Assembly: GCA_010014835.2 (NCBI GenBank)
Contig: JAAAKB020251925.1
Coordinates: 1 to 29,696, forward strand
Direction of reading: 5' to 3'
Origin: Apostichopus leukothele
Taxonomy: Eukaryota; Echinodermata; Holothuroidea; Aspidochirotida; Stichopodidae
Length of the DNA stretch: 29,696 nucleotides
Shown: positions 13,201 to 25,200 of the stretch, in pieces
Layout: each line of letters starts with the position of its first letter
Numbering within the stretch: position 1 is the stretch's first letter
Translations under genes and position numbers: made by a program
Notes under the pieces: model-generated
Told to the model about the DNA's origin: nothing
What the model saw: only the letters and a program-made list of their open reading frames with translations
The model's database searches: none

Positions 13201-16200
13201 TTTTATCGTCTTTAGACTACAACCACATAATGTTAGTCGTTGAAACTTCCAGTTGACATCTCGTGAACTGATTTTTCGTCCTCGATCAAAAAATGCAGGC
13301 TATTGTAAACATATACCTTTCAATAGATAACTGAGTTTCATACAGAAAGAAATAATGTTCTCAGGGGTATCACATTGCAATGCCGGTTACCATGAATAAC
13401 ATACCGTTATAATCCAGCCACTTATCTGAGACTTGACACAATCTTCAGATACCTAAATGTAATGAAGTATTTTGGTTAGTTTCAGGTACAACGTTATAAC
13501 TCAGTAACTAAATCTTCATGCACTGAAGAAGTCATATTCCTACGTACAATGTGCATGGCACTACTTTCTCTGAAAGAACTAAAACAGAAACAGAGTGACC
13601 ATTTTAACTTTGGAAGTGTATTATTTATCCATATGCCCCTGAATTTAGACAAATCATAGCAGACAAAGTTTGAACTCATATCACTGATAAAGTCCACGTA
13701 TATGTTTCAGTGGAAAGTGTTTGCATGTGCAAATAAGCACAGTAATCGCGACTGGTAACATTTGGTGGTGTTCGATTCCAATTCTCGGTGCTGCGTTATC
13801 GTTAATATTATGTGTGATTATTGTGAAATATTATACTTATACTAAATACTAATACCTAGTATAAAAGATAATGCAAGGGTATCGATTGAAAGTGCAGTAA
13901 CATTAATTACTTTCATGGTACGTGTAAATGTACTCAATTCAGCATACATACAGGAACTCAGACGTAGAATAAATTATGCTCATTCTTAGCTAAAATACAT
14001 TAATCTTCACTTTGAATCGTGACTCCCTGGATGTATCTCAAAATATGTAGGCAAGGTATTTGAAAGGAATCGTATCTCTATTCGTTTTGAATTCAAAGGA
14101 ACAATGTAATAAAATAAATGATGGAAATTAAAATGAATTTCAGTTTAAGAACTTACCAAACCCTCATCTAGAGAAGATTTCAGTGCATCCACAAATGTGT
14201 CCGATTGTAACTGTTAAAGAATCAGAGAGAAACTATTTACTACAGGTTTAACTTCTTATTTGTTAAGCTCTCAATCAGAATATCTATTATTTTGACTTTG
14301 CCTAGTTTAATTTTAATATAAGAAAAATAGTTATCATGGGTTCTCATGTCAGCCAATATTGTATATGTTAGCAAAGGTTTCTCTGAATATACGTTAGATC
14401 ACGTTTGGTTGTAGGAGAGATGAAAGAAACGTTATGTTGCATAGTAATATTGAATAAAAGGACAGTTATCTTCCCCATGTCGTTAATCGATCATTGTCAC
14501 ATGTACCATTGACAAAGAAAAACAACAAAAAGAAAGAACTATTGTGCTTTTCCTTCTGGTGTTATGGATATGTAATATCGAATTATTTATCCGGGGCCTC
14601 AACTTTAAAGCTGTTGAGAGGAAAGTAGACGAGGTTTATATTTGCTTTGGACTTTTCAGTCTTATGATATCATTACAAACTCTCCTTTACTAATGGTTGG
14701 TATGCTTGTTATGAATATGAAATCAAACAAAAATTAATTAAATCACAAAAGGGGATCTACCTTTCCAACTATTACGAGACTTGACAGTTGTATAACAAAC
14801 TTTTCTGCGGTGTTCTGTAAAATGGAAGAGAAATGAATGAATAAATTCTGTTCTTAAAATTGCCCTTCTTATATCAAATCATTTAACTTTTTCGCTAACT
14901 ACATTAGTCAGATATGAAAAGAAATACTCACCTCTCCTTTGATACCTTTAAGAAACTGGATGAATGTCTTCTTTGACAACTAAAAAATTAGATTGGAATG
15001 TGATAAAGAAACAAAACTTAAAATGTGATTTTTATCTCGTTGTAATTGCCCGTATTTGAAATAGATAGTAGAATCAAAGAAACAATAACAAGAGGGTATT
15101 CCACGGTGTTAATGACCTCATCCATTACAATACTTTTTAGTTCTTTAATTAAGAAAGTGAATGGCAAAATGACTTTATTTGAATAGAACTTTAAGGATGA
15201 TACCGTGAACCAATATTCCTACAACCTTAAACAACCGGACCAGGCGGTAATCCTAAGCGCTTGTAACCTTACCCGAAAACAGGTCTTTCCTCTAAAATAT
15301 TCTCTCTTACAATGAAAAATGGGCAATAATACGCGATGAACCACCGGCCCCGATGGGCGCTTAAAGTTCATAACAGTGCAATTACCGTGATTACCTTTAT
15401 TGCGTAATTAACATCAAACCAAGACTAGTAAGAGTTACCAACGCCCTCATCTCTGGAAATAACTGGTTCAACCGAACAGAATATCTGCCATTAGTTTTAA
15501 CTCTAACTCAGCTATGAAGTAGAAATTACCTAAATATAGAACTACAGGTTTGGATAATACATTCAACATAAACTTGAATGTTCAAACTAACCAAATATAT
15601 CCCCAACGTTAATTATATATGCGTACATATTAGCCCAACACTGAACGTATGGCTATAACGGCATGGGTATAAATCAGTTAATCGAGTTTCACGTGGTTTC
15701 GGCTGAGATTCAAACGTTTGGTTAATGCACACAAACAACTCAGTTATGAGGATTGCTAAAGCTGCTGACTACTCGCAGGTCAAATAAATCGGTTGAAACG
15801 TGAATTACTTTATTAACCTTTCGCCTTTGTCAGGTTTGGGAGGAGTTCACAAACATGCGGCCAGATTTAGCCGTTGATAACCATGATCATGATCAAGTGG
15901 CCTTTAGTGTTTACATGTACTGTACTATGGCAGAGTCTGATATCTTACATGTTTTTAGGGTTTCTGTCACTTTGGTTTGTTGGTTTGGTTATTACCCTAT
16001 TGCGTCATAACGTCACGACGGCACTACATCCCATACACATAACAATACCCTCAAATTCCCCCAAAATAGAAACACCACAACACTTTCTAAAGTGACCATG
16101 ATCGGCCTCATTACATCCTCACATTTTTCACACCAAGCCTCTTTATAACTGGGACCACTATATAAACGTGTCTTATGTTGTCATTATTGTTTTTCTTAAA

Positions 16201-19200
16201 AACATTTGATCGTTCATATCGTTCCTGTTGGAACACCAACGTAGTATGGTGTGTTCTCATATACCTTTCACAATGTTACACAATTGAACGAAATCATCGC
16301 TTCAAGACTCACCCACTTCTCCTTTTGGATTGTACCGTAATATTTATGAACGGATTCCTAAAAAGAAGCGTAGAGAAACTTTTCAACAGTAAAACATTGG
16401 AGTAACATTTCACTATTACTTTTCTTTAAAATATCAATTTGCTAATATTCTTGCTCCGCAACAGTTTTACTAAGCGGCAAGATGTTGAATTTGTTGTTAC
16501 AGCTGTAGGCAAACGTCTGCTGAGAACCTTATTGGTAGTAACGAAGATAACATGACATGTTACCCGAACCCATAACGTATGAAATATGTTTTTAATCCAA
16601 AGGTATTGATTGAAGAACGTGTCTTGTAAGACAAGAGAGTACATGCTTTTAGAAAATAAAATGGTTTTAAATGATGTATATATCGATGTAACTCTCTCGT
16701 CGTAATTACAAGATCGACCACTTTAAAAATATATCATGTATAATGGACATTTGAATATCCCTGCTATACAACCTAATTATCTTTCCACTTACCGTATCTA
16801 TAGTATCTTGCAATATGTCTATGGTTTTTCCAACATCATCCTGAAAGAAATTGAAGAATTCTGAAAATATTTTACATGGTAAAATGAATGTCCACCTGCT
16901 TTTCTTGGTTGTTGTAATATACAGCAACATGGTACTATCTCAAAGGTTAATACAAAGAATCAGTTAATTGTCTCACTCAGTTTACTATTACCTCAGCTGA
17001 ACTATTGACATAAAGTGACATTGAAACGTCTTGAAACGTTATCTAGCTAAATGTACTGGGAAACCTATTCCCTATGTATTAAGCATGGCTCGTATTTTCT
17101 GAAAAAAATAGAAACTTTATAGTGGGAAGTAGTTGCAGCCCTAATTAGACGTCATACTGACCGTCCCCATTTCGGCATATAGTAGTAGAAGGTATCGCAT
17201 CACCATCGCATCGTCCTGAAAAAAATGACAACTCTTTTCTTAAAAGGTAGCTCTGATAGTATATAACTTTTACTGGAAGAAAATATGTCTTGCTTTAAGT
17301 TTATGCTCATCTTAGATTCACTTCTATTCATTTACTAACGTCGAGTAGAGAAAATAGGAGTCTGTTCTTAAGCAATAAAGAAAGCAATGTTATATGAAAG
17401 TAGCAGACACTTACATCGAGTGCAGAGATCGACGCCAGAAAATACTCCCTGTTATCTACTTTATTCGACTAAAGATTTGAAGAAAAAGTAGAAGTATTTT
17501 TAATAGTGATTTAAAAGTTTTCAGAGCTGATTATGGTTGGCATTCAATTCAAATATGTTTTAAACGTTTTATGTTTTTGTACTTTATTTCATCTTGATTA
17601 CATATTGGTACCATCTTATTGAGCAAAAGTAAGCCACGACAAAAATGTTAAGTGGCTAGAGAACAACCGCTCTGTGTACAAAAGATCGTTTCCCAACTGA
17701 ATTGAAACCAGAAGAGAATATTTACTAGGTTTACTCATATTTAATGGGATTAAAATGGTCTATTCTACGTCAAACTTTCCAAAATGGTGTCTTAAATCGT
17801 TTCACATACATCTTGTTTGGTCAAATATTCAGCAAGGCATTTGAACACGGATTCGATGATATCGTCCTCCAACATGAAAGAGAAGAGATATATTTTTAAT
17901 TAGAAACGTTGACCGAGTTCGCAGTTTCGACTTGTTAACTAATTCGCATGAGCCTTATTTTCTTGATGGATTGAATTAGGAAAGCTTATCATACACAGGA
18001 AACGTAATGAGAGATAAGAGATGGTTTCATTCGTATCCGGTTCATTAGGATTTTCTGTTGACTCTCCCTAAACAAAGAGGAAACAGTGAAAGTATGTCGT
18101 TCAAGTAATTTTCCTCATTAGAACTGAACAGAGGACAGTTATTTTGCATGACAAACATACCTCTCATTGGATTTATTACGACAGCTTCTTAGATATAGTA
18201 TATAGGAATTGATGAAACTTACAGTAGCTGTTGCTTCGTTTTTGCTCAGTTTATTGATAATTTTCGCGAAATCTCTCTAAATAAACAAGAAAGTATAACA
18301 GAAAGTCGTCAATTTATATTGTTCAACATTAGAACTTGAATATTAACATCAATCAAAATGACAGTTTCCGACGAATTAACTGTTTCGTAAGCAAATTGGT
18401 AAATAAAATAAAAGACTACCTCGAGCAATCCCGCACGTTTCATAAAAAAACACCATTTTGTCCTACTTAAAGCATAAGGGTGTTATACCTGACAGTATCA
18501 GTTTTTGAAAGTTTAAAGACATATTGTAAAGTAAGCATATTGTTTTTAAAACGATTAATCTTTCTCGTTACTTTTTGCGGTTCAACATGCAATGTGAAAA
18601 GATAAAGTTTCAAGTATGTTTGGATTTTATATTTTTGAGTTGTTATAATTTGAATACCATAGACTGGACATAACGTTTCCCTAGAAGTGTACTTTATTCA
18701 TTTGAACTGTCAAATCAGTTGTAAAAAGGAACGTATTTGATCAGCATTTATGTTTGAAATAAATACTGAAACATCAAAAAGTGTCTGATGATGAAAATTT
18801 TCCTACTTGATCATAAATGGTTCCTTGAACAAAATATCCACGATATTGCCTCAGTTTCAATCAATTGCCATGATCTGTTTTTATATGAAATTAAGCGGTA
18901 GGTTTGTTTGCTCTGAAAAGTATAAAAAGCTGCCTACAGTTACTTTAGAACTGGTTTAAAGTATTTAAAGTAGGGGAAAATAGTTGATTACTACAGTGCA
19001 GGAAATAGTCTGTTTAATACTACATTGCAGAGTAACCACAGGCTGTAAACATTTACAATTCGAACGGGAGATAAGTACTGGACTGGAAAGTCGATACTTT
19101 ATTTAGTTCTAAAGTAACCACGATATGACAGATACATAAACAAAATTGAACAAGTTGGCAGGGGGCATATGTTTTCTTTATTCATGCAAAAGTCTCAAAA

Positions 19201-22200
19201 GCATAATACTTGTTTTTTTCTTGTACTCTGTGCACTGCCAACAAGAGAGTACTTATTTGAAATAGTTTTGTTATCATTTTTCTGAAAAAAGCCGCGAGAA
19301 GTGAAACCATTATGTCATCTTCTATAATTAGGGAATCAAAACTAATATTGATTGCCCTGCATACTATTATCTGAACATTATGTTTCAACTACTGCTACGT
19401 GATGAGGTAAACTTTGATGTAAATTTTATGTTAAATCTCCATGACGTATGATACTAACGTGCAATTTACTTCAATAACTGCTGTATTTATGAATTAGAAC
19501 AATGGCTTACCTTGTGATCGTCAAAATTATTCATTGTTTCTAAGGCGTATTCATTCGTGTTCACCTGTTTACAAGAGCAAACGAAGATGTTGTTCTGCTT
19601 TAGATAATTATAAGACGCATCGATTGTATTTTAAATTTCATATGTATCACTAATACATTGAAACGTAGTATGTTGTGTTTAGGTTTACGTGCGGTCTTCC
19701 AATTGATACGCACAATCTGCTGTAACTCATAAAGGTATTAGGCAACTGATGATCTCAGAATCTGTCATAGCTTAAAAGTTGATCGGGGCATGTGTCGGAC
19801 ATTGATAACCTCGTAACAATTTAATTTCCCTTACCGTTTGGACCGCATACATTTCTTGTACAATCTTGATACGACATTTGAAGGAAAGCTGTGGAAATGT
19901 GTTATAAACGTGAATGAATTATACTTGTCATAATATTCATTCACTTAAAGAATATTGATCATTTACACGCGATGGATAGTAATAACCACATAAGTTCCTA
20001 AAGTACGACTATTTCTATGTTATGTCTGCTAAACTAAGGTAACATTTATTGCAGAGTAAATGCTTTCTTAGCTTGATACAAACGAAGAAACGTTAATGAG
20101 AGTACCTTTTGCTTCTTTAATGCAAAGTCCAACAATTCCAACACTTTGGCGGATGATAGCTGGGTAACAAAATGAATGAAATAGGCATGGTTTACACTGT
20201 GTGTGTTTTTCAAAAGTTCTCAATTAAAGGTCTAAAAGGCATAAACTACTTGCAAGTTGCCGCAAAACGAGATGCAAATAAAATGCTTACCCAATCGCTT
20301 CTTTCACAAGTAGCAAAATTCTTTAAAACATAGAGAGTTGTCTAAATTAAAAAGAAGAATAAAAAATTGTTCATTATTTTTGCAATTTAGATGTCATAAC
20401 TATCATTCAGCAAGAATGCTAAAGCTTTCCAGTTTAAGTAATTGAACATATTCTTACAAGTTAAGTAAAACATTGTTTTCATAATATCACAATTTAGATC
20501 AACCTAACGTAGAACATGAAATTGTATAAGGTAATCATAACAATCTTGTAGTCCAAATGCGTTTATTCATCAATATTGACTAACCTAGTGACTAATACAA
20601 ATTGACTGAACGTGACTCCTGTATGTGTTATCAGAATGAGAAATCTAATTCTTCGTGAATCTTTTAGATACCGCATCCTTTCTTTAATTAATCAAATTTA
20701 AGAGACAAAACCACATTATTCAGAATCAACTATGTCCATATTTACCTTGTTATTGAGGGATTCCGTCTCAAGAAACAACTTCAATAACGGCACAGGATCA
20801 ACCTGAATGCATGAAAAATCGTTCAAAGTGTTACAGTTGTATTGTTTTATAATTAATATGAAAATGAATCTGAAACAAGTATCTAATCCATTAAACTAGT
20901 AAGTGTTGAGTAATTCAATTTAATGGGAAATAAACACCCTCATAGAATAATTCCCTCATTAATATGCGTGAACTCTTTAGAAAGAAAGCAAACTATTTGA
21001 ACACTTATCAGGAACCAGGAAAAACACACATGATTCACAGATGGTATAATATAACGTACTGTAACATACTTGATGTAGTTTATGTAAACCATTGTAATGC
21101 AATTAAGACCAGTCTTGAGGGACGCTCACTACATCCTGTTATTGTAATAGAACTTCCTGAGTGTAACCAATACTATTTACCTCTGGTCATTCCTCCCCAT
21201 CTATCTGTTGATATGTTTATATTTAGGCACCTTTTATGTAATTGTTATATACTATTGAGATCACTCTGAATACAAAAGTCAATGCAACATCTCCTTTGTT
21301 AAACATCTCTTGTATCATGTTAATTGCACGCACCTTTTGCTTAGAATGGAAATCTGTTAATAGAGTCTGAAGATCTTTATCGTCTGTCTGTAATAGAAAA
21401 GGACAACATTACAGAGGAAAACGATAATATGACCAAGAATGTGACATATTTATACAAACAACACCTAACGGATTGGCCAGGTATTTGCAAAAGCATACGT
21501 CCATGTGCCTTACCAAAACCTCCTTTTTTAGGGGGTCTCCTTTTTTAGGGGGGTGGGGGTTAATAAGTTTATATGATGTACAATATTATGTATACATGTA
21601 CATCATTCCTCGATGTGGATAAAAACTGCCCTCAAAGAAAGAAACGATCTGAAGTAAACAAGTAAATTTTATCAATATAAATGCAGCTAAATTGTACTAC
21701 AGTTGTTGGCATTACATCAGTATATTTGCAGTAAGATTACAATACCACCGAGATTATATCAACATTTCATAACTTTTGTGTTCCCCGATCGCAAATTTCA
21801 TACAAAACTAATATTAAAAAGAAATTACTCCAAATTACTTTGAAATACTTATACTGGACAATTTTGTTTCAATAAATATTGAATGACTTGTAATGTATTA
21901 TATACTTGCCTCGCTGTCTTTATGTTTAATTAAGTATGCGCGCATTAAATCATGAAATTTTTTCTGTGGATAAAGTAAAATAATACGGATATGAACAGCC
22001 AGATGTTTACAATGATAATATACTCTTAGATCAAAGGCAAGTTTGTGTTTAACTAATTAGCTATACAGGGAGAGTACGAGTTTAGCGTTAGGGTATTTAC
22101 ATTGCAAATATCAGACTTATCTTTGAAATTCGACATTGAGAAGGTTTATTACATACATATATATAGTAGTTATTCATAGTATTATAACAACAAGTATAAA

Positions 22201-25200
22201 AGGAAGTAACACGTTCATACGTCGGCCTTTTTGGGAGCTTGCTTTTCCTTTCCCTGCAACAGAATAGAAATATGTGTAAATGTTATATTTCTTTGGTTTC
22301 AACCAGATGAGTAATGTTGTTAAATGTGAATGACATTACAAATGTGAATGACATTACAAATGTGGGCTCTGCGAATATGCTAACACTTACCTGGTGCTTT
22401 TCGTTGATATGTTGTGCCTTAACGAAAAATAAAGACAAGTTATTGTGACTTGTTGCTGACTAGAAACATTTTTATTTTGCATTTAATTGAAAGTAATAAA
22501 CCTGGGTGACATGTAAATCTACCAAGATGATTATAGCAACTGCCAAGCAGCATTTAATTTGCATTGCACGTTATCTTCATTAAACGTGATCGATTTTGGA
22601 AGTTCAAAGCATCTAATTGATGTTGATAAAACAAATAAAATACGTCTTAATCTTATTCAAGTTGTTTATGTTAAAAGAGTAAGTAATCCCACTATTTTTT
22701 TGTTATTGAGTAAAGGAGGTGCTTATAAATGCCGGATGAAATTTAATAAGGGTCCAAACACTAACCACGTTAGGCATATACACTGCATACAAACCTCGTC
22801 CTTGTCATTTTCAGTGTTTAATGGTTTGAGTTCTTCTGAATTCTCCATGTCGTTCTTTTTATTTTCAGTTTTGCTATCTTCTGAAGGTGAAGATAGAGGA
22901 GAAACTAGAAACACTTTCAAAGCAATGAAAGTAAACATACATATATTATAACGAAATTTAGGTTAGATTCCATTGATTTGCATATAGTCGTTACTTCTTT
23001 CGACTCATTTTAAGAACTTACCTTTCCTTTTGCAAACAATTACTCCTGCGACTACACCAATAACTATAATAACTATAATAACGATAATCACTACAAAAAC
23101 CACACTTCCGCTCCCATCGGTTGAACATGTGTCGACTTCTGCAAGAAGGAACAAGAAAAAATACACAATCATTAGAACATTAACGAAGAAGGTTTTTACG
23201 TTAAGAATGTATCATAATCATTCCAATAGATAACGGTAAAATGTATTCAGTACTTTATTGAACAAGAAACTACCGTCAATACGGTAAGAAAAAGATACAG
23301 TACATTAGGACAGTTAACCCTGTCGATGATACGATGGAACATTGCGTTAATCTGCTTTCTAGTTTTTATTTGGGGAATAAGAGTACCACTGTATCACTAT
23401 TACCTGCTTTCAGTTGTAAAGTTGATTCTTGAATTAGTCGCATATATTCATCAGGTTCCGGTACACACTTCAGCTTCACACTTTCTGTGCATTCTGGTAC
23501 TTCATATTCAAACGTTATAGTGGTAGTACTTGTACCTGTCGAATCATCTTGTAAGAAGATCTCGTCCTTGAAGTTTAATGTAAGTAAATCCTTTGATTCA
23601 TCGTCTACTTCCATCGATAACTTTACAGGTGGTCTCATCCCGGACACTGAGCAATTCACACTGCCTGAAGGAAATAAAGGCTGTGAACATCCTTTCGCAT
23701 CGACGCATCCTCCGAAGACGGTAGAAGACGTCCCTAGAGAAACTGAAGAAATTGAGGATTAAACACTAAGGTATTGTACCAAACCTTTTTTTTATTTATG
23801 CAGGGTAGTTAATTTAGGACCCTCAGCAACCACACAACGTGGTGAAAGCCGAATCGCACTTGATTTGCACACAGTGTAAACTGGTCCCCAGGAAAACAAA
23901 CTATACAAGAAAACCTGTTATTAACTGTCCAAATATATATAGTATTAGTATAAAATGACAAAGCAGTTGCATTCAAACTTTCTAAATTAACAGGGTTCAT
24001 TAAGTTTTTCTAGAAACATGGCTTATAAACATGAGGTCAGTGGTTCTAATCCCGTTCAAACCAACAACTTTAAATGTGATTTACTTATGATAATACATGA
24101 TCAGCAATGGAGATTGATTTTCGGATCACCGTTGAAGATACTTACTTATGACGGTGATATCAGTCACACGTTTCGTTGCCATAACGCCGTTACTTGAGAT
24201 ACATTGATATGAGCCTTCGTCTTCGTAATTAACATCCGCAATTGTTGTGACGGTGCTCTCACTATCTGTACAGGCACTGACATTTAAACAATATGAATTG
24301 ATGATCTTTATCAACTTATTCGTTCCGTTACGAAATATTACTTGTAGTTGTCCAAACGGTAGATCTTCAAGAGGACAATGCAGTTTAAGATTGGATCCTA
24401 TCAATACATGAACATCTCCAGGAGGCATTGTTTGGGAAGGGATACTGCCTTCTATAATGATGGAATTATTTGATACCTTGTATGCAGCAGTTCCTGTAGC
24501 TACACAAGTAAAATATTGATAGGCGAACAATTCTGGAAAGTATTCTAATGTTGATGTGGAACTGAACAGCAAGGAAGATTGATTAAATGTTGTGGTCGTA
24601 TTAGCTGGAATCGGTTTTGACCCGTGTTGACTGATCTCTAGCCATTGTAGTTTAATCGAAGGCCAAACATCCTTTGCATCGCACACCAGGAATGTCGTTT
24701 GCAGCACTTCGTCCTTAATGCAAAGTTCTGATTGTGACGAATGGCAGTCCAGTACAGTCAAGGTATTTATAGGCACTAATAGCCAAAAAATGAGAGAGAG
24801 AGAGAAGAATTTACAGTTAACATAACATTACGTGAGATGTGATGATGTGATATATCATGACATATCGCGAGCGACACGACAAGACACGACATAACAGGAA
24901 ATGACTCGACACGTCATGGTGAGACTCGACACGACACAACCTTCTATGCCATGAAGTGACATGTCATATTATTAAAGTTTTATATAATTATTTTAATTTT
25001 CGTTATAGGTGTCAGATCAGCTTACTTTTACCATGGTATCCTTCACATGTATGCGAACTGTTTTGTCCTCTTCGACTACAATAAAGGTACGGTATAAACC
25101 AGCCTAATTAGTGAATCAGACATGGTATTATTGTTTTCCATGCCAACTTAGCTGGATAATCTTGCAATGGCAGTTCCTTACTAAGAGCCAACCATATTTT

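Noticed and set aside
15874-16095. 73-codon hydrophobic open frame on the plus strand
   Set aside because: Within an intron of the minus-strand gene, no family recognised, and hydrophobic frames are common in T-rich DNA.
18420-18462. Exon-like segment with TAG acceptor and GTAGTC donor in the exon 15-16 intron
   Set aside because: Length is 43 nt because of a run of seven T, so it would break the phase-0 frame shared by all tail exons.
18995-19042. 48-nt open phase-0 segment (PVVTLQCSIKQTISCT)
   Set aside because: Donor is weak and the peptide is not helix-like; could be real, but is more likely chance.
22559-22951. 130-codon open frame on the plus strand
   Set aside because: Antisense to exon 6; reflects the coding bias of that exon and has no domain of its own.
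24841-24940. CRISPR-like repeat array
   Set aside because: Repeats are short, irregular and without uniform spacers, in a eukaryotic intron; a simple degenerate repeat.
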